A program made the position numbers and the translations under genes. Shown here piece after piece: positions 8,589 to 17,057 of a stretch of 38,663 bases of DNA. The number at the start of each line of letters is the position of its first letter. Position 1 is the stretch's first letter. The DNA comes from an uncultured Eubacteriales bacterium. Lineage in GTDB: Bacteria; Bacillota; Clostridia; Lachnospirales; Lachnospiraceae. The notes below the pieces were generated by a model. It saw only the letters and a list, made by a program, of their open reading frames with translations, was not told the origin of the DNA and ran no database searches. Location: the NCBI GenBank assembly GCA_900316715.1, contig ONEC01000013.1, positions 1 through 38,663 on the forward strand. Direction: 5' to 3'.

Positions 8589-9089
8589 ATGGCACAATTC
8601 AACACTTATGAAAATGCATTAGAGCTTTTCAGATCCGTCAACTGCGTCGGATCATTTAACAACATCTTTATTGCTTACAAGAATACCAGCGCCGGTCCGG
8701 GCAGTGCTTTTGGAGCTATTGGGGGAATGGTTCAGGCAATGGCTGATTCACAATCACAGAATATTTTCAAAAACACAGACGGATTTCTTTTCAATCAGAC
8801 CGATATGGGTATTGGTGTATTTGCACTTAAAGCAACAAAGGCCTTACTCACATACTCTCCGGACAAGTTCGAGCCGGATATGAGCAAGTTCTTCTTCATC
8901 AGATACGAAGATATCCAGGCTCTTGAAGTTAAGAACTTCAATATCTTTAACAAGAAGATCCAGGCTATCAATATCTATCTGAAGAACGGTGTTAAGGGAA
9001 ATCTTATGGCACCTGTTTCCGATAAGAAGCTCCCATATCAGGAGCAGTGTTTTGCAAATTTCTGCGCAAACTATAAGAAGAAGAAATAA
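8589..9089 (+). CDS. Hypothetical protein, possible bacterial PH-like domain
   Basis: A 166-residue soluble protein without a signal peptide or membrane segments. The second half (about 85-160) alternates hydrophobic beta-type stretches such as FFFIRYEDIQALEV and AINIYLKNGV, and ends in a helix and a Lys-rich tail. This layout recalls bacterial PH-like or YdjZ/SHOCT-linked domains, but I do not firmly recognise the family. The start is well supported by AAAAGGAG seven bases upstream. It is a single-gene unit with its own promoter (8521-8549) and terminator (9138-9173), transcribed against the surrounding pentose genes. No function is proposed. Confidence 0.8.
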   Translation: MAQFNTYENALELFRSVNCVGSFNNIFIAYKNTSAGPGSAFGAIGGMVQAMADSQSQNIFKNTDGFLFNQTDMGIGVFALKATKALLTYSPDKFEPDMSKFFFIRYEDIQALEVKNFNIFNKKIQAINIYLKNGVKGNLMAPVSDKKLPYQEQCFANFCANYKKKK

Positions 9090-9137
9090 GCTGACGTAAT
9101 ATACGAATTCAAAATTAAAAAGCCGAACAATAATTTA

Positions 9138-9173
9138 GGGCTGTCACCTCAGATTGAGGTGGCAGCCCTTTTT
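9138..9173 (+). terminator. Terminator after the PH-like gene
   Basis: GGGCTGTCACCTCA pairs with TGAGGTGGCAGCCC (one G-T wobble) around a 3-base loop and is followed by TTTTT. The minus strand lacks a good T run, so it probably ends the plus-strand gene and only weakly the convergent isomerase gene. Confidence 0.9.
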
Positions 9174-9197
9174 AAATCATAGTTTCAGTTTTGCTGA

Positions 9198-10679
9198 TTA
9201 AGCAAACGGATTCTCTGACTTGTATAATACTCCTGCCGGATGATTGTAATCGATCTGATCGAAGTTTACTCCGAGGAACTTGAATACATCAAAGAGTGCC
9301 TTTCCATTGTGATGGAATGTGATAGCTGCATGATGTGGATAATTTCTCTGAACAAGTACGTGACGATAGAAACGTCCCATTTCAGGAATACCGAAGATAC
9401 CGATAGCACCGAATGATCTTGTTCTTACTGGAAGGATCTCACCTTCTGCAACGTAAGCACGAAGCTTTCCATCAGATGTTGACTGAAGTCTGAAGATTGT
9501 AGCTTCACCTGGGATAAGATCTCCTTCAAGTGTTCCGTTTGTAACTTCTTCTGGAAGTGCACGAGCCATGATCTTCTGGTTCTTCATCTCACAGAATGCA
9601 AGCTTGTCTGTAGCTGTATTTCCGCAGTGGAATCCCATGAATGTATCTGTAAGCTTGTAGTCATAACCGAACTTACCCTTGATTTCCTCATCATACATAT
9701 CCTTAGGAACTGTATTGTTGATATCAAGAAGTGTAACTGTATCTTCACTTACAAGCTGTCCGATGTACTCTGAAAGTGCTCCGTAGATATCTACTTCACA
9801 TGATACAGGGATACCATCCTTAGCAAGACGGCTGTTTACATAGCAAGGAACACACTTGAACTGTGTCTGGAATGCAGGCCAGCACTTACCAGCGATGATA
9901 ACGTTGCTTCTGCTTCCCTTATGAGCATCGATCCAGTCACGAAGTGTAAGCTCATACTGAGCAAGTCTTGAAAGAATCTCAGGCTTCTTGTTACCAGCAC
10001 CGAGCTCCTTAGCCATATCATCAACAACTGCAGGGATTCTCTCATCACCCTCATGCTTGTTGAATGCTTCGAAGAGATCAAGCTCTGAGTTCTCTTCAAT
10101 CTCAACACCGAGGTTGTAAAGCTGCTTAATAGGAGCGTTACAAGCAAGGAAGTCCTGTGGTCTTGGACCAAAGCTGATGATCTTAAGATCATCAAGAGCG
10201 ATCTTAACTCTAGCTACAGATACGAATTCCTTGATCATGTCAGCACACTCATCAGCTGTACCTACAGGATACTCAGGAATGTAAGCTCTAACGTTACGAA
10301 GCTTTAAGTTGTAGCTTGCATTAAGCATACCACAGTAAGCATCTCCTCTGTCGTCAAGAAGTCTGTCTCCAGCTTCCTCAGCTGCAGCGATAACCATAGC
10401 CGGTCCCTGGAACTCCTTAACAAGAAGGATCTCACTTGACTCTGGACCGAAGTTTCCAAGATATACTACAAGAGCATTAACGCCTGCTGCATTAACATCA
10501 GCAAGAGCCTTTCTCATATCAACTTCGTTCTCAACTGTTACAGGACACTCATAGATGTCACCATACTTCTCCTTGTAAGAAGCAACAACAGCCTTTCTTC
10601 TGCTCTCTGAAAGACTCATTGGGAAACAATCACGGCTAACTGCCACGATACCCATCTTAACCTCTGGTAAATTTTTCAT
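9198..10679 (-). CDS. L-fucose/L-arabinose isomerase-family sugar isomerase
   Basis: A 493-residue aldose-ketose isomerase of the FucI/AraA superfamily. The start at 10679 follows a GGAGGGG-type site. The N-terminal half is Rossmann-like (VVYLGNFGPES, YIPEYPVGTADE). The C-terminal half carries metal-site-like acidic and His residues, including MGFHCGNTATDK and NYPHHAAITFHHNG. It is the last gene of the minus-strand block GH3-tal-transketolase-isomerase, which has no araB, araD, fucK or fucA but has xylulokinase nearby. By context the product should be D-xylulose, so the enzyme may replace XylA. L-arabinose, D-arabinose or L-fucose remain possible substrates. The family is confident; the substrate is inferred. 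Confidence 0.8.
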   Translation of the reverse strand: MKNLPEVKMGIVAVSRDCFPMSLSESRRKAVVASYKEKYGDIYECPVTVENEVDMRKALADVNAAGVNALVVYLGNFGPESSEILLVKEFQGPAMVIAAAEEAGDRLLDDRGDAYCGMLNASYNLKLRNVRAYIPEYPVGTADECADMIKEFVSVARVKIALDDLKIISFGPRPQDFLACNAPIKQLYNLGVEIEENSELDLFEAFNKHEGDERIPAVVDDMAKELGAGNKKPEILSRLAQYELTLRDWIDAHKGSRSNVIIAGKCWPAFQTQFKCVPCYVNSRLAKDGIPVSCEVDIYGALSEYIGQLVSEDTVTLLDINNTVPKDMYDEEIKGKFGYDYKLTDTFMGFHCGNTATDKLAFCEMKNQKIMARALPEEVTNGTLEGDLIPGEATIFRLQSTSDGKLRAYVAEGEILPVRTRSFGAIGIFGIPEMGRFYRHVLVQRNYPHHAAITFHHNGKALFDVFKFLGVNFDQIDYNHPAGVLYKSENPFA

Positions 10680-10746
10680 TTTTAAACCCCTCCTGGTAAA
10701 AAATAATAATGTATAATAACGCCTATAACATTACTTGGGTAATTGA

Positions 10747-11688
10747 CTATAAACGACTATTAATAGATTCATAGATTCCATCAGCGTCAAGCTTATACTT
10801 AACAAGGAGTTCCTTAGCCGGACCGGACTCTCCGAAAGTATCCATAACGCCAAGTCTTGTAACCTTAACCGGTGCCTTCTCAGCAAGTACTTCTGCAACA
10901 GCACTTCCGAGACCACCAATGATAGAATGCTCTTCTACTGTAAAGATTCTGCCTGTCTCTTCAGCAGCCTTTACGATAATATCTTCGTCGAGTGGCTTGA
11001 TGGTATGAATATTGATAACTCTTACGCTTATGCCTTCCTCGTCGAATCTCTTTGCAACCTCAAGTGCAGGTGCAACTGTAAGTCCAGTTGCAACGATTGT
11101 AAGGTCGCGGCCGTCCTTAAGCTGAACGCCCTTTCCGATTTCAAACTTGTAGTCGTCACCATCGTTGATGATTGGAACTGCAAGTCTGCCGAATCTCATA
11201 TATACAGGTCCCTTGTACTCATAAGCTGCCTTAACTGCAGCCTTTGCTTCGATATCATCACTAGGATTGATAACAACCATTCCAGGAATAGTTCTCATAA
11301 GGGCGATATCTTCGTTACACTGATGTGTAGCTCCGTCTTCACCAACTGAGATACCTGCATGTGTTGCACCGATCTTAACATTAAGATGTGGATATCCGAT
11401 TGAGTTTCTTACCTGCTCAAATGCTCTTCCTGCTGCGAACATAGCGAAGCTGCTCATGAAAGGTACCTTTCCACAGGTTGCAAGTCCGGCAGCGATACCT
11501 GCCATGTTACACTCTGCGATACCGCAGTCGATATGTCTATCAGGAAATTCCTTCTTAAATACGCCTGTCTTTGTTGCTGCAGCAAGATCTGCGTCAAGAA
11601 CTATAAGGTCCTCATGCTCTCTTCCAAGCTCAGCAAGCGCTGCGCCATAGCTGTCTCTTGTTGCAACTGCTTTCTTTTCATCTGCCAT
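10747..11688 (-). CDS. Transketolase, C-terminal subunit
   Basis: This 313-residue subunit carries the pyrimidine-binding and C-terminal domains of a two-gene transketolase. Transketolase moves two-carbon units between pentose and hexose phosphates using thiamine diphosphate. FMSSFAMFAAGRAFEQVRN and GATHAGISVGEDGATHQ are characteristic, and the catalytic Glu lies in CGIAECNMAG. I chose ATG 11688, four bases after the stop of the N-terminal subunit. An upstream ATG would only extend the protein into the other subunit's sequence. The spacing implies coupled translation. The length fits the split form common in Clostridia and Archaea, so this is not a broken gene. Confidence 0.93.
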   Translation of the reverse strand: MADEKKAVATRDSYGAALAELGREHEDLIVLDADLAAATKTGVFKKEFPDRHIDCGIAECNMAGIAAGLATCGKVPFMSSFAMFAAGRAFEQVRNSIGYPHLNVKIGATHAGISVGEDGATHQCNEDIALMRTIPGMVVINPSDDIEAKAAVKAAYEYKGPVYMRFGRLAVPIINDGDDYKFEIGKGVQLKDGRDLTIVATGLTVAPALEVAKRFDEEGISVRVINIHTIKPLDEDIIVKAAEETGRIFTVEEHSIIGGLGSAVAEVLAEKAPVKVTRLGVMDTFGESGPAKELLVKYKLDADGIYESINSRL

Positions 11689-11692
11689 AATC

Positions 11693-12508
11693 TCACGCCC
11701 TTCCCAGCTCGGCCATAGCCTGCTCATACTCTTCGTCATTAGGTGCCTTTCCATGCCATCCAACGTTGTTCTCCATGAATGACACGCCCTTGCCTTTAAC
11801 CGTGTGTGCGATGATAGCTGTCGGCATTCCCTTTGTCTCACGTGCTTCCTTAAGAGCTGCGAGAATCTCATCAATATTGTTTCCATCGATAGAGATTACA
11901 TGGAAGTTGAATGCTTCAAACTTCTTATCAAGCGGGTTAGGTGAGCAAACCTCATCAAGACTACCGTCTATCTGAAGGTTGTTGTTATCAACGATAACTA
12001 CGAGATTATCCAGCTTACGGAAACCTGCGAACATAGCAGCTTCCCAGATCTGTCCTTCTTCTGACTCTCCGTCACCAAGAAGTGAATAAACTCTGAAATC
12101 TTTATTATCAAGCTTAGCAGCAAGTGCCATACCTACTGCAGCTGAAAGTCCTTGTCCCAATGAGCCGGAGGACATGTCTACTCCTGGAATGTGCTTCATA
12201 TCCGGATGTCCTTGCAGATATGAACCGGTATGTCTGAGGGTGGTTAGATCATCAACCGGAAAATATCCCCTATTAGCTAATGTGGAATATAATGCTGGAG
12301 CCACATGTCCTTTTGACAGGACAAATCTGTCTCTGTCCGGGTCATCAGGGTTGGATGGGTTTATATTCATCTCTTCAAAAAAGAGACAAGCCATAATATC
12401 TGCTGCTGAAAGTGATCCGCCCGGATGACCAGACTTAGCACTGTGAACAGCTGTGACGATTCCTCGTCTTATATCTAATGCTTTCTGCTGTAATTCCTGA
12501 TTTGTCAT
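11693..12508 (-). CDS. Transketolase, N-terminal subunit
   Basis: This 271-residue subunit carries the diphosphate-binding domain of the split transketolase. HSAKSGHPGGSLS near residues 23-35 holds the conserved His. GDGESEEGQIWEA followed by VDNNNLQIDG is the thiamine diphosphate and magnesium motif (GDG to NN). The gene ends four bases before the C-terminal subunit starts, and follows transaldolase after 79 bases. Together the two subunits would connect xylulose 5-phosphate to glycolysis. Confidence 0.93.
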   Translation of the reverse strand: MTNQELQQKALDIRRGIVTAVHSAKSGHPGGSLSAADIMACLFFEEMNINPSNPDDPDRDRFVLSKGHVAPALYSTLANRGYFPVDDLTTLRHTGSYLQGHPDMKHIPGVDMSSGSLGQGLSAAVGMALAAKLDNKDFRVYSLLGDGESEEGQIWEAAMFAGFRKLDNLVVIVDNNNLQIDGSLDEVCSPNPLDKKFEAFNFHVISIDGNNIDEILAALKEARETKGMPTAIIAHTVKGKGVSFMENNVGWHGKAPNDEEYEQAMAELGRA

Positions 12509-12587
12509 ATTGTTATCCTCTCATATAATTATCTAAGCGCTCCTTACTTTCGGGGCACTTCGTGACTTTGACATTTAACCTTACGGA

Positions 12588-13241
12588 TTACTCACCGAAA
12601 ACTGCCTTGTAGTCCTTCTGGAACTTCTCGATACCCTGATCTGTAAGAGGATGCTTTGTCATCTGCTCAATTACAGAATAAGGAACAGTTGCGATGTCAG
12701 CACCTGCAAGTGCGCAGTCTGTTACATGAATAGGATTTCTGATACTTGCAGCTATGATCTCTGTCTCGATACCATAGTTGTCGAATATCTGAACGATTGA
12801 CTCAATAAGGTCAATACCTGGTGTGCTTATATCATCAAGTCTTCCAAGGAAAGGTGATACATATGTTGCACCAGCCTTAGCTGCAAGAAGTGCCTGATTA
12901 GCTGTGAAGATAAGTGTTACATTTGTCTTGATTCCTTCCTTTGAAAGAACCTTAACTGCCTTAAGACCTTCAACTGTCATAGGAATCTTAACAACCATGT
13001 TAGGATGGATAGCTGCGATCTCGCGGCCTTCCTTGATCATACCTTCTGCATCAACTGTAGTTGCCTTAACCTCTCCACTGATAGGTCCATCAACTATAGA
13101 TGTGATTTCCTTGATTACCTCGTTAAAATCTCTTCCCTCTTTTGCAATAAGAGATGGGTTTGTTGTTACACCGCAGATAACTCCCATATCATTCGCCTTG
13201 CGAATATCATCTACATTTGCGGTATCAATAAAAAACTTCAT
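12588..13241 (-). CDS. tal: Transaldolase, small TalC/FSA-like form
   Basis: At 217 residues this belongs to the short transaldolase subfamily (TalC, and the related fructose 6-phosphate aldolase). The start [10 protein letters not shown] is diagnostic. The Schiff-base lysine is K85 in NMVVKIPMT, followed by [20 protein letters not shown]. An AGGAGG site precedes ATG 13241. It sits between the GH3 enzyme and transketolase, so transaldolase activity in the non-oxidative pentose-phosphate pathway is more likely than free aldolase activity. Sequence alone does not separate the two fully. Confidence 0.93.
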   Translation of the reverse strand: MKFFIDTANVDDIRKANDMGVICGVTTNPSLIAKEGRDFNEVIKEITSIVDGPISGEVKATTVDAEGMIKEGREIAAIHPNMVVKIPMTVEGLKAVKVLSKEGIKTNVTLIFTANQALLAAKAGATYVSPFLGRLDDISTPGIDLIESIVQIFDNYGIETEIIAASIRNPIHVTDCALAGADIATVPYSVIEQMTKHPLTDQGIEKFQKDYKAVFGE

Positions 13242-13324
13242 GCTACAACCTCCTAAAAAATTTTTATGTGACTTTTATTATTTTAATATCATTTATCTAA
13301 CTTTGAAAGATAAATTCTTATTAA

Positions 13325-15418
13325 TTATTTATGAAATTTTACGGTTTGTACGGAATTTCCGGTAAGTTCACGGCTTCTGTCATCCGGCTGCTGGCCTCCG
13401 ACATAAAGTGTGTACTCTCCGCCCGGTGTAAATCTTTCACCGGCTTCGTTAACCAATGTAAATGCTTTGTCACTGATCTTTACATTTACTGTCTTTGTCT
13501 CACCCGCTGAAAGAGAAACTCTTTCAAATCCGCATAAGCTGTATCTTGGCTGATCAGGAAGCTTTATTCCTTCCTCAGATGTGATATAAACTTCTACGAT
13601 TTCGTCTGCATCAACAGAACCTGTATTTGTAACAGCTACCTTTACATCTCCTGCTGCTTCATCAAACTCAGGTGCTCCATAAGAGAAGCTGCTGTAGCTG
13701 AGTCCGAATCCGAATGGATAAAGCGGTACGCTGTCCATATATCTGTAAGTACGACCCTTCATACTGTAGTCGTTGAAGTCCGGTGTTGTTCCATCCTTAT
13801 AGAATGTAACCGGAAGTTTTCCACTTGGACAGATATTTCCGAAGAGGATGTCACCAAGAACTCTTCCTCCGAACTGTCCGCTGTACCAGGACTGAAGTAC
13901 TGCACTGCAGTTCTCATCAGCAAAGGTTACATCCATGGCACTTCCTGTGTTAATAACAAGTATCACAGGCTTACCTGTCTTAACAACGGCCTCCAGTAAT
14001 CTCTGCTGACAAGCTGGGAGGAACAGAGAGTTCTTATCTCCCGCTGCAAATGCATTTCCAGTATCTCCTTCCTCTCCTTCGATGGTAGAGTCAAGTCCGA
14101 GAGAAAGGATAACTACATCACTATGTTCTGCAACGATTACGGCTTCGGTGATTCTGTCATCATCCTTTGCCAGAGGCTGAACCTTATCCATGAAAAGGTT
14201 GCTTCCTTCAGCATAGAGGACTCTTACGCCTTCGCCTGCTGCAGCTCTGATTCCGTCAAGGTTTGTAACGTACTCGTTTGCGGTTCCGTTGTAGTTGCCG
14301 TTGAGTACATTTATGGATGTAGCTGTCGGTCCGATAACACCGATGGTCTTAACAGAATCTCTATTTAATGGAAGAATTCCGTCATTCTTAAGCATAACTA
14401 CTGACTTAGCACCTGCCTCGTAGCTGAGTTTAGCTGCTTCCGGTGTGCAGACTGCATCATAACCGATGCTGTCATACTCGCAGTCATCTGCGAACATACC
14501 AAGGGCAAGTCTTATAGTCATAGCTCTTGTTGCTGCCTGTCTGATCTGCTCTTCTGTTACGAGGCCTTCCTCGTAAGCCTTGAGCATGTAAAGATATACA
14601 ACTCCGCAGTTTACATCACAGGTTGCGGAAATAGCCATGGCAGCTGATTCAGTCGGTCCTGAAGTAACCATGTGGCTCTCATGGAAATCCTTGATAGCCC
14701 AGCAGTCTGATACGATATATCCTTCAAAACCATACTTCTTTCTGAAAATATCTACGAGAAGCTTCTTGCTTCCGTTGCAAGGCTCGCCGTTAAGTCTGTT
14801 ATAAGCACCCATGACTCCGGCAACACCTGCTTCTTTAACTGCTGCCTCAAATGCTGGAAGATATGTCTCTTCCATATCCTTGGCAGAAGCAATCGCATCA
14901 AAGGAATGTCTTGTAGCCTCCGGTCCAGAGTGTACTGCTGCGTGTTTTGCGCAGGCTGCTGTCTTAAGATATTTACCGTCACCCTGCAGGCCTCGAATGA
15001 ATTCCACACCAAGTCTTGATGTAAGATAAGGATCCTCTCCGTAAGTCTCCTGACCTCTTCCCCAGTGTGGGTCTCTGAAAAGATTTATATTAGGTGACCA
15101 GATAGTAAGACCTTTATATATGTCTCTGTCACCACGCTTTGAATTCTCATTATATATAGCTCTTGCCTCTGTTGATACAACCTCCGCAATCTTCTTAAGC
15201 ATATCCTTATCAAATGCTGAAGCCAGGGCAATAGCCTGTGGAAAGACCGTAGCTGTACCTGCTCTTGCAAGTCCATGAAGTCCTTCGCTCCACCAGTTAT
15301 ATTCCGGGATACCAAGTCTCTCTATAGCCGGTGCATCATATCTGAGCTGTGATGCAGCTTCTTCAAGTGTCATTTTACTTACTAATTCAGCTGCTTTTTC
15401 ACTAAAATCCTGAAACAT
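13325..15418 (-). CDS. GH3 glycoside hydrolase, beta-xylosidase type, cytoplasmic
   Basis: This 697-residue family 3 glycoside hydrolase has an N-terminal TIM barrel, a C-terminal alpha/beta domain and an FnIII-like end (from about residue 590). The nucleophile is D238 in GYIVSDCWAI. The motifs NWWSEGLHG, RDPHWGRGQETYGEDP and SDC resemble bacterial and plant beta-xylosidases or arabinofuranosidases more than beta-glucosidases, which usually have SDW. There is no signal peptide, so it would act on imported oligosaccharides. It is the first gene of the block that continues with transaldolase, transketolase and isomerase. Its leader, 15419-15652, is shared with the divergent plus-strand protease gene. 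Release of xylose is inferred from motifs plus neighbours. Confidence 0.88.
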   Translation of the reverse strand: MFQDFSEKAAELVSKMTLEEAASQLRYDAPAIERLGIPEYNWWSEGLHGLARAGTATVFPQAIALASAFDKDMLKKIAEVVSTEARAIYNENSKRGDRDIYKGLTIWSPNINLFRDPHWGRGQETYGEDPYLTSRLGVEFIRGLQGDGKYLKTAACAKHAAVHSGPEATRHSFDAIASAKDMEETYLPAFEAAVKEAGVAGVMGAYNRLNGEPCNGSKKLLVDIFRKKYGFEGYIVSDCWAIKDFHESHMVTSGPTESAAMAISATCDVNCGVVYLYMLKAYEEGLVTEEQIRQAATRAMTIRLALGMFADDCEYDSIGYDAVCTPEAAKLSYEAGAKSVVMLKNDGILPLNRDSVKTIGVIGPTATSINVLNGNYNGTANEYVTNLDGIRAAAGEGVRVLYAEGSNLFMDKVQPLAKDDDRITEAVIVAEHSDVVILSLGLDSTIEGEEGDTGNAFAAGDKNSLFLPACQQRLLEAVVKTGKPVILVINTGSAMDVTFADENCSAVLQSWYSGQFGGRVLGDILFGNICPSGKLPVTFYKDGTTPDFNDYSMKGRTYRYMDSVPLYPFGFGLSYSSFSYGAPEFDEAAGDVKVAVTNTGSVDADEIVEVYITSEEGIKLPDQPRYSLCGFERVSLSAGETKTVNVKISDKAFTLVNEAGERFTPGGEYTLYVGGQQPDDRSRELTGNSVQTVKFHK

Positions 15419-15556
15419 TCTACGTTCTCCCCCTCCTTTTTTTTATAGTTATGTCAATATTTCTATAGTTTTTGCTGTGCAAATCGTTTAAAAAATCGAC
15501 ATTTCCCCATGGTCACATAAACAATACTAACAAATTTTTTTGTTCATTTCTATTCA

Positions 15557-15586
15557 AATATTGCTTTAATTTTCACCAATATTGCT
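15557..15586. repeat. Two AATATTGCT direct repeats between divergent genes
   Basis: AATATTGCT occurs at 15557-15565 and 15578-15586. The starts are 21 bases apart, about two helical turns. The pair lies in the 234-bp region shared by the GH3 operon and the PrsW-type gene. It may be an operator for either direction. No convincing promoter hexamer pair was found for the GH3 side. Confidence 0.4.
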
Positions 15587-15652
15587 ATAAACTATAAGGT
15601 GTATAAAACCGCTCCAACAGGGGGCATTTAGTGAAGGAAAGGGAACAATATT

Positions 15653-17005
15653 ATGACACTATTTTTACTGCTGCTGGCGATTCTGCCGGTAATTCTTCTT
15701 TTGTTTTTTATCTATGCAAAAGATTCCTATGAGAAGGAGCCCCTGCCGCTCCTTGTCGGTCTGTTTTTCTTAGGTGTAGGATCAGCTATACCTGCTGTCC
15801 TCTTAGAGCAGCTTCTTGAATCAGTTATCGATCCTATGTTTGGAGTACCAAGAAATGCTCCAACCTATGCTTACTACTTTATTATGGCCTTCATCGGTGT
15901 AGCTATCGTTGAAGAGTTCGTAAAGTTCATGGCAGCATTTTTCATAACCTGGAATCATCCTGCTTTTAACTTTAAGTTTGATGGAATTGTTTACTGCTTC
16001 TATTCATCCATGGGATTTGCTCTGATCGAGAACATCCTCTATATATTTGGTCAGAGCAGCGGTGGATTTAAGATGGCTATCGGAAGAGCTCTTCTTGCCA
16101 TCCCGGCTCACGGTATGTTCTCAGTATTTATGGGATACTATTACGGAGAAGCAAAATATAACAAGGTTATCGGCAACAAGGATGGCGTAACCAAGAATAT
16201 ACTTCGTGGCTTCTTTACAGCAGCCGCACTTCACGGTTTCTATGATTTCTGTCTGTTTACACAGAAAATCCTGTTTATCGTTATATTCCTTGCTTTTGTT
16301 ATCGTTGCAGATATCATAACGATCAGAAAGATTCTTTTAGCATCAAAGAAGAATACAGCTATATATAACATGCCTGTATATCAGCAGTACTGGGTTTATC
16401 CGGCTCCTGGTTACGGAGCTCCGGGACTTATGAATCCTGCATATGCACAGGGTGCACCGGCCTACGGTCAGCCTCCTATGGGTCAGCCGGCTTACGGTCA
16501 GGCTCCAAATGCTTACGGTCAGCCTCCTATGGGTCAGCCGGGCTATGGCGCCGCTCCTATGAATCAGGCTCCATACGCACAGGGCGCACCGGCCTACAGC
16601 GCTGCTCCTATGGGTCAGCCGGCTTACAGCTCAGCTCAGTCTCAGGGTGCTCCGGGTGCTTACAATCAGGCTCCATACGCACAGGCATCCGGTACATCTT
16701 CACAGGCACCTACTGCACCACAGGCAGCATATGGACAGGCTCCTGCCGCTGCTCCTATGAACCAGGCTCCTGCAGGACAGGCTCCAAATCAGGCACCAGC
16801 TTATGGTCAGGCAGCTTCAGTACAGAGTGCTTACGATCAGAACGCACAGCCTGCTATACCACAGCCGGAAGAGACAACCTCGATCCTCCGTCGTGAGGCT
16901 CCTCGTATGATCTACTGTCCGAATTGCCACAACATATGTAATTTCAATTCATTCTTCTGTGGAAAATGTTCATCACCTATCCATAGCTATGGCCAGCAGG
17001 CTTAA
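15653..17005 (+). CDS. PrsW-family membrane metalloprotease with low-complexity tail and zinc ribbon
   Basis: A 450-residue protein. Residues 1-225 form a multi-pass PrsW (CAAX-protease-like) domain with the family residues E87-E88 (VAIVEEFVK), E126-N127 (GFALIEN), H153 (PAHGMF) and H194 (ALHGFYDF). PrsW proteases cut membrane proteins such as anti-sigma factors. Residues about 250-405 are a Gln/Pro/Ala/Gly/Tyr-rich, probably disordered tail built on units like AYGQPPMGQP. The end carries a four-Cys zinc ribbon (C422, C425, C436, C439). GGAAAGGG precedes the ATG. The catalytic domain is clear; the substrate is unknown. The tail and ribbon may recruit a partner or sense metal or redox state. 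Confidence 0.85.
   Translation: MTLFLLLLAILPVILLLFFIYAKDSYEKEPLPLLVGLFFLGVGSAIPAVLLEQLLESVIDPMFGVPRNAPTYAYYFIMAFIGVAIVEEFVKFMAAFFITWNHPAFNFKFDGIVYCFYSSMGFALIENILYIFGQSSGGFKMAIGRALLAIPAHGMFSVFMGYYYGEAKYNKVIGNKDGVTKNILRGFFTAAALHGFYDFCLFTQKILFIVIFLAFVIVADIITIRKILLASKKNTAIYNMPVYQQYWVYPAPGYGAPGLMNPAYAQGAPAYGQPPMGQPAYGQAPNAYGQPPMGQPGYGAAPMNQAPYAQGAPAYSAAPMGQPAYSSAQSQGAPGAYNQAPYAQASGTSSQAPTAPQAAYGQAPAAAPMNQAPAGQAPNQAPAYGQAASVQSAYDQNAQPAIPQPEETTSILRREAPRMIYCPNCHNICNFNSFFCGKCSSPIHSYGQQA
16400..16867 (+). repeat. Degenerate in-gene repeats encoding the Gln/Pro/Gly/Tyr-rich tail
   Basis: Repeated segments such as CAGCCTCCTATGGGTCAGCC and GGTCAGCCGGCTTACGG encode AYGQPPMGQP-like units with variable spacing. 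This coding low-complexity array is likely to vary in length between strains. Confidence 0.7.
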
Positions 17006-17057
17006 TGCTCTTGCTCCACAGCCAGGAACGACATAACATCCACATTCAGGAGTTTCT

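Noticed and set aside
10747-11688. Frameshifted single transketolase
   Set aside because: Each part has its own start signal and standard length; split transketolases are normal in Clostridia.
13325-15418. Naming the GH3 enzyme a beta-glucosidase
   Set aside because: SDC at the nucleophile and NWWSEGLHG fit beta-xylosidase-type members better, and the neighbours are pentose genes.
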